Assembly: GCF_000708755.2 (NCBI RefSeq)
Contig: NZ_JGVU02000022.1
Coordinates: 1 to 64,000 of the forward strand
DNA from: Metabacillus indicus LMG 22858
Lineage (GTDB): Bacteria; Bacillota; Bacilli; Bacillales; Bacillaceae
DNA: 64,000 nt
Reading direction: 5' to 3'
Shown: positions 1-8,549 of the stretch, one piece after another
Layout of the letters: every line of letters begins with the position of its first letter
Numbering within the stretch: the stretch's first letter is position 1
Position numbers and translations under genes: made by a program
The notes under the pieces: model-generated
The model's input: the letters and a program-made list of their open reading frames with translations, nothing else
Database searches by the model: none
What the model was told of the DNA's origin: nothing

Positions 1-29
1 ATATTCGCTGCTAATTTAGTATAGATCCT

Positions 30-287
30 CAGAACTCAGTGGAATGAAGCGGAAGGCGCTTGACTTCTTGTCCAGCTGCAGCGCCCAACTCCTCTGTCAG
101 AACAAAATCCCCCAAAAAGTCAAACCCGGACTTTTCGTGTGATTTCTTATCTGACTGCCGGAGCAAAACGGGCGCTTCCGCTTTTCTATGGGATGAAGAG
201 GGCACGGGAGACCCCGCAAGCGCAGCGAGGAGGCTCCCAGGGCTCCCCGCGGAAAGCAAGTGACTGGAGCGCAATGGAACGGGTACC
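30..287 (+). repeat. Intergenic repeat A, copy 1, interrupted by repeat B
   Basis: The outer parts (about 30-65 and 189-287) match the uninterrupted copy at 45464-45602: a left arm with GAAGCGGAAGG..CTTGACT, a core GGGATGAAGAGGGCACGGGA and a right arm CCCCGCGGAAAGCAAGT..GGAGCGCAA..GAACGGGTAC. Small open frames here (29-289 minus, 60-263 plus) lack ribosome binding sites and are repeat-derived. From memory, elements of this kind are common between genes in Bacillaceae. Together with the terminator at 318-347 this accounts for most of the first 484 bases; no gene is visible there. Confidence 0.75.
66..188 (+). repeat. Intergenic repeat B, copy 1, inside repeat A
   Basis: About 123 bp sits between the arms of repeat A and is absent from the copy at 45464. 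Its TCCTCTGTCAGAACAAA, ACCCGGACTTTTCG and TTCTTATCTG blocks recur at 25757-25880. The left end (CTTGTCCAGCTGCAGCGCC) and right end (GCGCTT.CGCTTTT) resemble a REP-like element that I recall as frequent in Bacillus genomes. The nesting implies that B entered A. Confidence 0.65.
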
Positions 288-317
288 AATGCTAAAACAG
301 TGTTAATTTTTATGATT

Positions 318-347
318 CAAAGAGATTCTTCGCAGAGTCTCTTTTTT
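318..347 (+). terminator. Intrinsic terminator of an upstream gene
   Basis: AGAGATTCT pairs with AGAGTCTCT (one G-U pair) around a TCGC tetraloop and is followed by five T. It probably ends transcription of a plus-strand gene left of the window. Confidence 0.7.
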
Positions 348-484
348 ATTAGGAGCACGTTCAAAAAGCTCCCTGCAATCTTTCTCTATCAAACTTTTTC
401 CTGCAAAAAAGTAAGAATGATTGCCTCTCCCCAAACGTATGGTAGAAAGAATAGCTTGTACAGAAAACAGGGGAAGGGGAATGC

Positions 485-2590
485 ATGTTGATTCCTGAAG
501 ATTATCTGGAGCGGGTATATGCAGGGTTTCTCGGCATGAATGCGGGAATAAGACTCGGGGCGCCGGTTGAGCCGCTTGAGTGGACATATGAACGGATACA
601 TGATGTGTACGGTGAGATAAACGGCTATTTAAAAGAGTATAAAGTCTTTTCAGCAGACGATGATGCGAACGGGCCGGCTTTTTTTATAAGGGCCCTTTAT
701 GATGACGCGAAGGACCGGGAACTGACGGCTGAAGATGTTGGCCGTGCATGGCTGAATTATACCCGCAGCGGCATCGGAATGTTCTGGTGGGGCGGTGAAG
801 GTATCAGCACGGAGCATACGGCGTATCTGAATCTTGAAAAAGGCATTCAGCCTCCGTATTCCGGTTCAGCAGAAAAAAACGGCCTCACGCTGGCCGAACA
901 AATCGGCGGGCAGATTTTTGTAGATACGTGGGGACTGCTTTTCCCCGGAAATCCGGAAAAAGCGGCCGATTATGCAGCAAAAGCAGCGAGTGTATCACAT
1001 GATAAAAACGGTATTTACGGGGCCAGGTTCATCGCGGCCTGCATAGCGGCGGCATTCGATGCTTCAGACATTCAGGAAGTGATTGCCAGAGCATTAAAGA
1101 CAATTCCAGAGGACAGCACGTACGCTAAAATTGCAGGCGAAGTCCTGGATTTTCATTGGGAACATCCGGGTGATTTCCGGGCATGCAGAGATTTTCTTGA
1201 GGTGAACTGGGGCTATGACAAATACCCCGGAGTGTGCCATATTATCCCCAATGCGGGAGTGTGCATCCTTGCCATGCTCTACGGAGAGGGTTCCTTTGCA
1301 AGAACCATTGAGATTGCCACGATGTGCGGGTGGGATACAGACTGTAATGCCGGAAAAATCGGAACCATAGCAGGCGTCCTCTACGGAACCCGCAGCATTC
1401 CTGATTATTACCGAAAACCAATCAACGACTCTATCGTCCTGTCCAGTGTCTCGGGCTATTTGAACATCATGGACATTCCTTCTTTTGCAAAAGAGCTTGC
1501 GCTGCTTGGCTGCAGACTGGCTGGGGAAGAAGCGCCGGACATGCTCGTGAAAAGCTATAAAAAAGAAAATCTCTATTTCGATTTTGTCCTTCCTGGATCG
1601 ACTCACGGTTTTCAAACGGATTTTCCCTTTAAGCTTTTTCTCAGGCACTGCCCTGATATCGGCTGTATGACAAAGGGTTCACTTGAGATCTTCATTGACC
1701 GGATGATTGAAGGAGAGGCAGGAAAAGTATTTTACAAGCCGTTCCACCGCAGAAAAGAGTTCAATGACGAAAAATATAAGCCTGCTTTTTCTCCTAAAAT
1801 CTGCAGCGGCCAGACTATCAGTATGAAGGTGTTTTCAGATAAATGGCAGGGGGAAGATGTGGTTTTGACGCCTTATGTCAGAAATACGTTTACGGAAGAG
1901 AATCTGAAGCTGCAGCCGGTCAAACTCGTCAATGGGGCCTGGAATGAGATTTCATTTATCGTTCCTGATACACACGGTGCGGTTATTGATGAAGCCGGAT
2001 TTATGATAGAAAGCCCTTCTCATCTGCTTGAAAGGGCGTTTGGAAAACTCTATCTTGATGAATTTGAAGTCAGCGGAAAGGCTGATTACACAATTGATTT
2101 CAGAAAACAGGCAATGGAGTTTCAGTCCGTTATGCCTTTTGCCCATCATAAAGGCAAAGCAGTCCTTGAGAACGGCAAAATGAAATGCTCGTCTGATGAA
2201 GAATGTTCCTCGTTTACGGGGAACTATTATGCTCGGGATTATACGGTTTCAGCAGACGTGGAGCCGGTCAGCGGCGGCTGTCACATGATGATTGCCAGAG
2301 CGGAAGGTGTATACCGCCATTACAGGGCGGGGTTTGACGGCCATAACAAGGTGTCCCTGCATCTAATTGATTTTGGAGTGAAGAAATTGGTGGAAGTTCC
2401 TTATGAATGGAGTCATACCGAAACATACAGATTCGAGGTCACATGCACAGGCAGTCAGATTTGCTTTTCCATTAATGATGAAAAGATTTTTTCTGCAGAA
2501 GACAGCCGCTTTGCATCCGGCATGTTCGGTTTTTCTGTGCTTGGAAAAGGCGAGGCGCTGCTTTCGAATGTTGCGTGTAAAGAGCTGTAG
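485..2590 (+). CDS. ADP-ribosylglycohydrolase family protein with C-terminal beta-sandwich domain
   Basis: 701 aa. The first ~340 residues have the ADP-ribosylglycohydrolase (DraG/MacroH) fold signature. It begins GFLGMNAGIRLGAPVE, where the family normally reads GxxxGDAxGxPxE, so the first motif has lost its Asp. It continues with SADDDANGP in place of the usual TDDT metal motif, and DTDCNAGKIG near residue 283, which keeps two metal-binding Asp. Family members remove ADP-ribose or cleave related N-glycosides with two Mg ions; the altered motifs make activity uncertain. Residues ~520-701 look like a concanavalin/LamG-type beta-sandwich, suggesting carbohydrate contact. The ATG follows GGGGAAGGGG. 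The gene lies 15 bp before a second family member and is almost certainly co-transcribed with it. Substrate unknown. Confidence 0.8.
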   Translation: MLIPEDYLERVYAGFLGMNAGIRLGAPVEPLEWTYERIHDVYGEINGYLKEYKVFSADDDANGPAFFIRALYDDAKDRELTAEDVGRAWLNYTRSGIGMFWWGGEGISTEHTAYLNLEKGIQPPYSGSAEKNGLTLAEQIGGQIFVDTWGLLFPGNPEKAADYAAKAASVSHDKNGIYGARFIAACIAAAFDASDIQEVIARALKTIPEDSTYAKIAGEVLDFHWEHPGDFRACRDFLEVNWGYDKYPGVCHIIPNAGVCILAMLYGEGSFARTIEIATMCGWDTDCNAGKIGTIAGVLYGTRSIPDYYRKPINDSIVLSSVSGYLNIMDIPSFAKELALLGCRLAGEEAPDMLVKSYKKENLYFDFVLPGSTHGFQTDFPFKLFLRHCPDIGCMTKGSLEIFIDRMIEGEAGKVFYKPFHRRKEFNDEKYKPAFSPKICSGQTISMKVFSDKWQGEDVVLTPYVRNTFTEENLKLQPVKLVNGAWNEISFIVPDTHGAVIDEAGFMIESPSHLLERAFGKLYLDEFEVSGKADYTIDFRKQAMEFQSVMPFAHHKGKAVLENGKMKCSSDEECSSFTGNYYARDYTVSADVEPVSGGCHMMIARAEGVYRHYRAGFDGHNKVSLHLIDFGVKKLVEVPYEWSHTETYRFEVTCTGSQICFSINDEKIFSAEDSRFASGMFGFSVLGKGEALLSNVACKEL

Positions 2591-2605
2591 AAGGAGGGAA
2601 AGGAT

Positions 2606-3742
2606 ATGAAGGCAAAGCTGCTTGATAAAATCGAAGGCGCCATTTACGGCGGGGCTGTCGGAGATGCGATGGGATCACCTACTGAAGGGCTTGTTCCGGC
2701 GGTCATCAGAGAGAAATTCGGAGTTGTGACAACCTTCCGGGAACCTGCAAGCAATGCCTGGAAGGAGCCTGGAAACATGCGGCCTCTTGAAAAGGGCAAT
2801 GGCCATATTACGGATGATACGCTGATGGTAGAAGCGCTTCTCAGGGTATATGAAAAAAAGCAGAGACATCTGACAGCCTATGACATTGCTGAATGTCTTG
2901 TAGAAGAAATTGCAGAGCACAAGGTCTACATTCCTGAGCTGAAAAAAGAGGCACCTGTCATTACCCGTCTTTATTACCCGGAGCAGTATTTATTCCTGAG
3001 ACACAGGCTTGCAAACGTAGATCCGCGTGAAGCTGGACAAGGCAACATGGTGAACTGCGGGGCGGCGATGTACATGAGTCCGGTAGGCATCATGAATGCG
3101 GGTGATCCGGAGCGTGCCTACCGGGAAGCGATTGACCTTGCAGGTGCCCATCAGACAAGCTACGGCAGGGAAGCTGCGGGAGTCATGGCAGCGGCCATTG
3201 CAGAAGCGATGAGCATGGATGCAAGCGTGCAGAGCATTCTCGCTGCAGCTAGAGATCTTGCCAAAGATGGAACAAAGCTTGCGATAGAAGCTGTTCTTGA
3301 CGCGGCAGCGGGACACCTTGATGTTTTATCGGCACGTGAAGATATACGGACAGCGATGGAACCTTTTGATACCGTAAAATCCTTTTCAGACCGGAAAAAG
3401 CAGGGAAAAGGAAATGCGAACATTCCAAGCCGGATCCATGCCATTGAAGAGCTGCCAGTTGCTCTCGCTCTTTTTTCCATTGCAGGCGGCGACACAATGA
3501 AGACCATCATTGGCGGTGTGAATTACGGGCATGACGCTGATTCCATCGCAAGCATGGGAGGAGCCATTGCAGGAGCACTCTGCGGAGCGGCATCTATACC
3601 GGAAGAGCTCAAGGAGGAACTTGATGCCGTCAATAAGCGTTCCTTTAAACAGCTTGCCCAAACGGCCTTTAAGACGCTGACACCCATTTTGGAAAGTGAC
3701 CTGGCTAGCCATCAAAAGCGATTTTCCCGAATTGGCAGGTAG
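2606..3742 (+). CDS. ADP-ribosylglycohydrolase family protein, intact metal motifs
   Basis: 378 aa, a single ADP-ribosylglycohydrolase domain. All three family motifs are present: GAIYGGAVGDAMGSPTEG near the N-terminus, HITDDTLMVEALL around residue 70, and GGVNYGHDADSIASMGGAIA near residue 300 with the final pair of metal-binding Asp. Members hydrolyse ADP-ribosyl bonds on proteins or small molecules, or related N-ribosides. GAAGGAGG precedes the ATG at good spacing. The pairing with the upstream diverged paralogue, which carries an extra lectin-like domain, suggests a two-gene operon acting on a glycosylated or ribosylated compound. That role is an inference; no transporter or regulator lies next to it. 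Confidence 0.85.
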   Translation: MKAKLLDKIEGAIYGGAVGDAMGSPTEGLVPAVIREKFGVVTTFREPASNAWKEPGNMRPLEKGNGHITDDTLMVEALLRVYEKKQRHLTAYDIAECLVEEIAEHKVYIPELKKEAPVITRLYYPEQYLFLRHRLANVDPREAGQGNMVNCGAAMYMSPVGIMNAGDPERAYREAIDLAGAHQTSYGREAAGVMAAAIAEAMSMDASVQSILAAARDLAKDGTKLAIEAVLDAAAGHLDVLSAREDIRTAMEPFDTVKSFSDRKKQGKGNANIPSRIHAIEELPVALALFSIAGGDTMKTIIGGVNYGHDADSIASMGGAIAGALCGAASIPEELKEELDAVNKRSFKQLAQTAFKTLTPILESDLASHQKRFSRIGR

Positions 3743-3801
3743 GACAGCAGTGGTATTTTCCAAAATTCCTTAAGATTAACAGTAAATGGTTGTAAATAAA
3801 C

Positions 3802-3827
3802 GTGTAATTCTTGTTAAGAGCGGGTAA
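3802..3827 (+). promoter_or_regulatory. Candidate sigma-B promoter
   Basis: GTGTAA, a 14-base spacer, then GGGTAA; the sigma-B consensus is GTTTAA-N12-15-GGGTAT, giving five of six matches in each box. It lies 35 bp before the start of the ArsC-like gene. Motif match only. Confidence 0.4.
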
Positions 3828-3861
3828 AGAATAATACAAACTCATAGAAAGAGGTACAGCG

Positions 3862-4320
3862 ATGAGACAACCTACCATTTACTTTCTGTCCTATTTCAAC
3901 TCATGCAGGAGCTTAATAGCAGAAGCCTGGGCAAAGAAATTGTTCTCCAGTAAATGGCAAATTAAAAGTGCCGGCCTTGCCAAAACTCAAGTCGATCCTG
4001 TCTGTGTGAAAGCAATGAAAGAAGTGAACATGTCCATGGAAGACTCTGACTCTGAGAAAATTGACCTTGGCCTGTTAAATAAAGCGGATATCGTTGTTCA
4101 AATGTACGATTACAAACAGGAGAAAACGCCCCCTGTAGACGGGGAAACAGAGAACGTGCTTTCATGGAACCTTCCAAACCTTTCCCTTTACGCATTTGAC
4201 AGCGAGGAGGAGGAGTTTGCCCACTACCAGGAGCTTTGCGATGATATCGCAATGAGGGTAAAGCGCTTGTATGAATCGATGGAAGGAAAACAAGCTGATC
4301 ATACGGTTTCTGCTGTGTAA
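3862..4320 (+). CDS. Catalytically degenerate ArsC-like (LMW-PTPase fold) protein
   Basis: 152 aa, aligning without gaps over the first ~90 residues to the genuine ArsC encoded at 16969-17388. Nearly every catalytic residue is gone. The nucleophile Cys10 is Ser (LSYFNSCRS against LCTGNSCRS), the redox cysteines 82 and 89 are Tyr and Thr, and the DDP general-acid motif near residue 105 is replaced by NLP. Cys15 and Arg16 of the P-loop and the SAGL segment survive. It therefore keeps the low-molecular-weight phosphatase fold but cannot run the Cys10-Cys82-Cys89 arsenate-reduction cascade. It may bind an oxyanion or a partner protein. It is transcribed alone, with GAAAGAGG before the ATG, possibly under sigma-B. 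Confidence 0.8.
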   Translation: MRQPTIYFLSYFNSCRSLIAEAWAKKLFSSKWQIKSAGLAKTQVDPVCVKAMKEVNMSMEDSDSEKIDLGLLNKADIVVQMYDYKQEKTPPVDGETENVLSWNLPNLSLYAFDSEEEEFAHYQELCDDIAMRVKRLYESMEGKQADHTVSAV

Positions 4321-4460
4321 AAGTAAAAAAGCTTGGCGGATGCCAAGCGTACATAACCATTTTCCCGCTGCCTCTTTCATGGATATCTTCATTATTAAAA
4401 TCTTATCTCTCACTATCTCCATCCTTCTCTCTAATATGTTCCATCATTCTTTACACCAAA

Positions 4461-4495
4461 AAGAACTGCGCCCGGTGGACGCAGTTCTTTTTTTT
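4461..4495. terminator. Bidirectional terminator between convergent genes
   Basis: AAGAACTGCG and CGCAGTTCTT form a perfect 10-bp stem with a 9-nt loop. Six T follow on the plus strand and a T-run follows on the minus strand, serving both the ArsC-like gene and the esterase. Confidence 0.85.
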
Positions 4496-4505
4496 GAACA
4501 ATACC

Positions 4506-6389
4506 TTAACGTGCAGACAATCCATTTTCAAACATATACATCAGCCCCTGCTCAAAGCCCGCCGCCCAGACGGACATACCGTGCCCTCCGTTTACAATTC
4601 TAAGTTCTGCCGGGCTTCCGGGTACAGGGCTCCACTTTTCAAAAGATCTTTTAAAAACATTGGATCTGTGAATCCGTTCATAGGACGTGACGGCCTGAAC
4701 TTCCATGTTGTATCTCCAGGCGTCAGGGGGAAGGTCTTCTTTTTCACTTAAATGGTTCCAGTCATCATCTCCCGCGATGATAAAAAGGGGTACTTCGTGC
4801 GGCTGGTTCCCATATGCTTCGAGCGCCTGAGGATAATTCAGCTGTTCCCAGCGATCCGCATTAAAGGGCTCTCCGAATGAACCGCGCTCAACTGCCCCTG
4901 ATGTGCTTGGCGCTTCATCTGACTGTATGGCCGGACTCAGCAAGGCAGCAGCTCCAAACAGATTGGGGTATACAAGTGAATAACGCAGGGCTCCGTATCC
5001 GCCCATCGAATAGCCGACAAGCCCGCGTCCGCTCCGATCTGCAATCGTCCGAAACTGTGAATCCATTTCCTCCATCAGATCCTGGGTAACGGCTGTTTCC
5101 ACAGCTCCGTATTTTTCAGAGTTCACCCAGTAGCTGTTTCCTGTTACAGGGGCTGCGGCAATAACAGGTTCGATTTTTTTCTCTTCAATCATTTTGTCTA
5201 AAATCGGCCAGAATGAATCCCAGCTTTTTTCATTTCCATATGACCCGTGAAGCAGATAGAGAACGGGATAGCGTTTAGTCGGGTCTTTTCTGTATTCTTC
5301 CGGGGTGTACACAACATAGGACAGATCTTTTGATAAGCTGTCAGAGTGAAACGTGCGGCTCTGAACGGCTCCATTTTTTGAGCTTATATAATCATCCGGA
5401 CGGTAGACAGGCGAGAATTCAGTGCCTTCCGGCTTGCCGAACATGTACTTGATACCTTCTTCAAACCCTTTCAGCCATACATCCAGCCCATGCCCGCCGT
5501 TTACAATTCTGAGCTCGGCCGGGCTTGATGGAACATCCTCCCACTTTGGAAAATCAAGACCGAACAGGTTTTTTCTGTGAAGCTCCTGATAAAGCTGCAC
5601 AGCCTGAACCTCCACATTGTATTTATGCGCATCAGGAGGCAGGTCCTCTTTTTCACTCAGATGATTCCAGTCGTCATCTCCTGAAACGATGTACATCGGA
5701 ACCCGGTGCGGCTGGCTGATGTAGTGGCGGATGGCTGCAGGATAATTGAGTGCATGCCATTCAGAGAGATCAAACGGTTCACCAAAACTGCCCCTTGTCA
5801 CAGCCCCTGATGTAACCGGAGGTTCTCCATTTTGAATAGCGGGGCTCAGAAGAGTGGCTCCTGAAAATAAATCTGGATACATGAGTGAGTACCGTAGAGC
5901 ACCGTATCCGCCCATGGAATAGCCTGAAATAAACCTTCCGCTGCGGCTTCTTTCTGTATTGTACTTTTTATCAATATGGGGAATGAGATCTTTAATGATA
6001 GCGCTCTCATAATCTCCGTACTTTTTTGAATTTACCCAGTAGGAATTTCCGGAAGAAGGGACGACGGCGATGACAGGTTCAATTTCTTTTTCCGCAATCA
6101 TTCTGTCAAGCGTTCCAAAAAAATCATCCCAGCTGTGTTCATTTCCTCCGCTGCCGTGCAATAGGTAGATGACGGGATAGCCGGCTTTCCGTTTTTTATC
6201 GTATCCTTCAGGCAAATAAAGTTTGTAGGTGAGTTTGTGGTGATGCGGGCGGTCATCCTTTTTTAGTGCTTTAGAGGCAATGGTTTCAACAACGGTCTTA
6301 CTTCCGGTTTTGGATGCTTCGGGTGCAGACGGAAAGGCAATCATAATGACAGCAAACAAGATCAGCAGCAAAATTTGTTTGGTTTTCAA
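4506..6389 (-). CDS. Secreted tandem-domain esterase (esterase D / PF00756 type)
   Basis: About 627 aa, built of a signal peptide and two consecutive alpha/beta-hydrolase domains of roughly 290 residues with closely matching sequence. Each half has the oxyanion segment YLLHGS, the nucleophile elbow GYSMGGYGALRYSL, the acidic element GDDDWNHLSEKEDLPPDA and the histidine segment ELRIVNGGHG, so both catalytic triads look intact. The family cleaves acyl esters, including those on carbohydrates (feruloyl/acetyl type). GAGGAGG at 6403-6397 lies only 1 base from an ATG at 6395 but 7 bases from the TTG at 6389, so TTG is the more likely start. The N-terminus (KTKQILLLILFAVIMIAF..APEA) is a typical Sec signal. 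No neighbouring gene indicates the substrate. Confidence 0.8.
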   Translation of the reverse strand: MKTKQILLLILFAVIMIAFPSAPEASKTGSKTVVETIASKALKKDDRPHHHKLTYKLYLPEGYDKKRKAGYPVIYLLHGSGGNEHSWDDFFGTLDRMIAEKEIEPVIAVVPSSGNSYWVNSKKYGDYESAIIKDLIPHIDKKYNTERSRSGRFISGYSMGGYGALRYSLMYPDLFSGATLLSPAIQNGEPPVTSGAVTRGSFGEPFDLSEWHALNYPAAIRHYISQPHRVPMYIVSGDDDWNHLSEKEDLPPDAHKYNVEVQAVQLYQELHRKNLFGLDFPKWEDVPSSPAELRIVNGGHGLDVWLKGFEEGIKYMFGKPEGTEFSPVYRPDDYISSKNGAVQSRTFHSDSLSKDLSYVVYTPEEYRKDPTKRYPVLYLLHGSYGNEKSWDSFWPILDKMIEEKKIEPVIAAAPVTGNSYWVNSEKYGAVETAVTQDLMEEMDSQFRTIADRSGRGLVGYSMGGYGALRYSLVYPNLFGAAALLSPAIQSDEAPSTSGAVERGSFGEPFNADRWEQLNYPQALEAYGNQPHEVPLFIIAGDDDWNHLSEKEDLPPDAWRYNMEVQAVTSYERIHRSNVFKRSFEKWSPVPGSPAELRIVNGGHGMSVWAAGFEQGLMYMFENGLSAR

Positions 6390-6482
6390 AAGCATTCCTC
6401 CTCTGAAATAAAGCAGATAATACCAGTATATTTGCATTTCAATTATTATGTAACAAAATGGGAACTATTTTTGGACAAAAGA

Positions 6483-6504
6483 AAAAACCGCCCATAGGCA
6501 GTTT
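6483..6504 (-). terminator. Terminator of nsrR
   Basis: On the minus strand AAAACTGCC-TATG-GGCGGTTTTTT forms a hairpin with a T-run directly after the nsrR stop codon. Confidence 0.8.
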
Positions 6505-6939
6505 TCATTGCTTCAGCAATTCTGAAAGCATCGATTTATTTTGAACGAGGTCAGCAAGTGTATAGCCGTCAAGGACTTCAAGGTATGCTCTTAAAGCTTT
6601 ATGCAGGACACCCTTCAGCTTGCATGCGGGTGAAATGGCGCACATATTGCGCTCCGGATCAAAGCATTCCACAAGATTAAAGTCATCCTCTGTCTGTCTG
6701 ACAATTGCGCCAATGTTTATCTCTTCTGGACTTAATGCCAGACGGATGCCGCCGCCGCGCCCTCTGACTGTCTCAATCACCTTCATTTTTCCAAGCTCGT
6801 ATGTGACCTTCATCAGATGATTTTTCGAAATGCGATATGCTTCAGCTATTTCTTTTATATTGGACAGTTCTCCCTTTTCTTTAGAGGCAAGATAAATCAG
6901 CACCCTCAGAGAGTAATCTGTGTAGTTGGTCAGCCTCAT
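6505..6939 (-). CDS. nsrR: Rrf2-family nitric-oxide-sensing repressor NsrR
   Basis: 144 aa with an N-terminal winged helix (MRLTNYTDYSLRVLIYLAS) typical of the Rrf2 family. Three cysteines at 92, 100 and 106 (VECF, MCAISPAC) match the cysteines that hold the [4Fe-4S] cluster in NsrR. Members repress flavohaemoglobin and other nitrosative-stress genes and lose DNA affinity when nitric oxide damages the cluster. The gene diverges from hmp, its expected target, and two NsrR-like dyads lie between them. Confidence 0.92.
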   Translation of the reverse strand: MRLTNYTDYSLRVLIYLASKEKGELSNIKEIAEAYRISKNHLMKVTYELGKMKVIETVRGRGGGIRLALSPEEINIGAIVRQTEDDFNLVECFDPERNMCAISPACKLKGVLHKALRAYLEVLDGYTLADLVQNKSMLSELLKQ

Positions 6940-7030
6940 GTCTCATCGCCCCACTGCAAGAAGTACGTTTATCTTACCACAACAGTCTGTCCTTTATATA
7001 AAAGAAAGGCTCATTTGTGACAGATCCGTT

Positions 7031-7055
7031 AAAGATGTATTTTAGATATTGCTTT
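7031..7055 (+). promoter_or_regulatory. NsrR-type operator 1 of hmp
   Basis: 25-bp imperfect dyad: left half AAAGATGTATTT, right half AGATATTGCTTT. It covers the putative -35 (TTGCTT, 7049-7054) of a promoter whose -10 would be TACGAT at 7072-7077 (17-base spacer). Confidence 0.7.
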
Positions 7056-7077
7056 AAATGGGAAGCGGGAGTACGAT

Positions 7078-7102
7078 AAAGATGTATTTGAAATACCACT
7101 TT
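7078..7102 (+). promoter_or_regulatory. NsrR-type operator 2 of hmp
   Basis: 25-bp dyad: AAAGATGTATTT and AAATACCACTTT, with 10 of 12 positions symmetric. The left half is identical to operator 1, exactly 47 bp downstream. It begins right after the predicted -10, so it should cover the transcription start. Confidence 0.75.
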
Positions 7103-7125
7103 AATTGAAAAGGGGAGCATCTCTT

Positions 7126-8337
7126 ATGCTTACTCAAAAAACCATTGAAATTATTCAATCTACTGTGCCTGTTTTAAAAGAAAAAGGGGTAGACATTACA
7201 ACACGTTTTTACAGCAATTTATTCAAGGATTATCCGGAACTATTGAATATCTTTAACCATGCGAATCAAAAAAAGGGCCGGCAGCAGACGGCGCTTGCAA
7301 ACACCGTCTATGCAGCGGCTCTGCATATTCACCAGCTGCACATGATTTTGCCGGCAGTTGAACAAATTGCCCACAAGCACCGCAGTCTTGGGGTAAAAGA
7401 AGAACATTATCCAATCGTTGGAGAATATTTGCTCGGAGCGATAAAAGAAGTTTTGGGAGATGCAGCCACACCTGAAATTCTTGAAGCATGGGGCGAAGCG
7501 TACGGCGTGATTGCCGGCGTCTTTATCAATGCAGAAAAAAATCTCTACAGCAAAGCTATATGGGAAGGCTTCCAGCCGTTTACCGTTACACGGATCGAAA
7601 AAGAAAGCGATGCAGTTACATCTTTCTACCTTGAAAATAAGGCGATAAAACCACAATTTAAACCGGGTCAATATTGTACCGTAAGACTACAAATACCTGG
7701 AGAAACGTATACGATGAACAGGCAGTACAGCCTTTCAGGAGGACCTGAAATGCCTTATCTCAGAATTTCGGTCAAGCGCGAAGAAAAAGGACTGGAATCA
7801 GGAAAAGTATCAAACTACCTTCACAGTCACATTCAAGCTGGAGATACGCTTGAAATCAGCGCTCCGGCAGGCGAGTTTATACTTAACGAAGAGGCTGAAA
7901 CTCCTGTAACCCTTATCAGCGGTGGAGTCGGCGTAACACCTTTTATGAGCATGCTTGCGTCACTTGCTGCAAAACAGCGTGACCGTGAAATGACCTTTAT
8001 TCATGCCACGCAGAACAGCGGAACACATGCCTTTAAATCTACAGTGGCGGCTCTCTGCTCAAACATGCCAAACAGCAGTGTCTACACCATTTACAGCAAT
8101 CCGCTGAACGAAGACTGCACAGAACGGAACTTCTTTAGAGAAGGACAGATCGAGAAGAAGGATCTGGAGAAAATGCTTCAAACGAAAAATGGAGATTTTT
8201 ATGTTTGCGGTCCGGTCGGATTTATGAAGTGCGTCATCGACATGCTTGCTGAGCTCGGCATCAAAGAAGAGCAGATCCATTCTGAGTTTTTTGGGCCTGC
8301 TGTTGATATGAAGAGTCTTCCTGAAACAGTCTCCTAA
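7126..8337 (+). CDS. hmp: Flavohaemoprotein, nitric oxide dioxygenase
   Basis: 403 aa from the ATG at 7126, which has AGGGGAG 8 bases upstream; the in-frame ATG at 7105 has no such site. The first ~140 residues are a haem globin with the TTRFYSNLF tyrosine region and the proximal His in [11 protein letters not shown]. Then follow an FAD domain ([10 protein letters not shown]) and an NAD domain ([24 protein letters not shown]), ending in the usual SEFFGP. It oxidises nitric oxide to nitrate using O2 and NAD(P)H in the cytosol. It is divergent from nsrR and ends at a strong terminator, so it is monocistronic. Two NsrR-like dyads bracket the promoter. Confidence 0.95.
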   Translation: MLTQKTIEIIQSTVPVLKEKGVDITTRFYSNLFKDYPELLNIFNHANQKKGRQQTALANTVYAAALHIHQLHMILPAVEQIAHKHRSLGVKEEHYPIVGEYLLGAIKEVLGDAATPEILEAWGEAYGVIAGVFINAEKNLYSKAIWEGFQPFTVTRIEKESDAVTSFYLENKAIKPQFKPGQYCTVRLQIPGETYTMNRQYSLSGGPEMPYLRISVKREEKGLESGKVSNYLHSHIQAGDTLEISAPAGEFILNEEAETPVTLISGGVGVTPFMSMLASLAAKQRDREMTFIHATQNSGTHAFKSTVAALCSNMPNSSVYTIYSNPLNEDCTERNFFREGQIEKKDLEKMLQTKNGDFYVCGPVGFMKCVIDMLAELGIKEEQIHSEFFGPAVDMKSLPETVS

Positions 8338-8377
8338 ATTCGTCAATTGTTTAAAATGACATCAAAATGTTGATAGT

Positions 8378-8417
8378 AAACCGGGAGAAAGTCAACCAGA
8401 TTTTCTCCCGGTTTTTT
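8378..8417 (+). terminator. Terminator of hmp
   Basis: AACCGGGAGAAA pairs with TTTCTCCCGGTT around a ~10-nt loop and runs into T6. Confidence 0.9.
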
Positions 8418-8455
8418 CTGTGATGCAAAACAGTACGAGGCGGGGGTGCTTTCCA

Positions 8456-8491
8456 TTGACAATGGGGCAGCAAACAATTTAACATAGTTAA
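8456..8491 (+). promoter_or_regulatory. Promoter with overlapping palindromic operator before the MFS gene
   Basis: A consensus -35 TTGACA (8456-8461) stands 18 bases from TAACAT (8480-8485). The -10 lies inside a perfect dyad TTAAC-ATA-GTTAA (8479-8491). A related GTTAACTATAG occurs at 8522-8532. This suggests repression by a local-type regulator that I cannot identify. Confidence 0.55.
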
Positions 8492-8549
8492 GTATTTGCT
8501 GAAATAATGCTTACAACATTCGTTAACTATAGAAAGCGGGGCTGTCATT

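Noticed and set aside
29-289. Small proteins on both strands at the left edge
   Set aside because: They coincide with repeat A/B and lack translation signals.
1094-1648. 184-codon minus-strand frame
   Set aside because: It is antisense to the glycohydrolase gene, with no start signals and no recognisable domain; a shadow frame.
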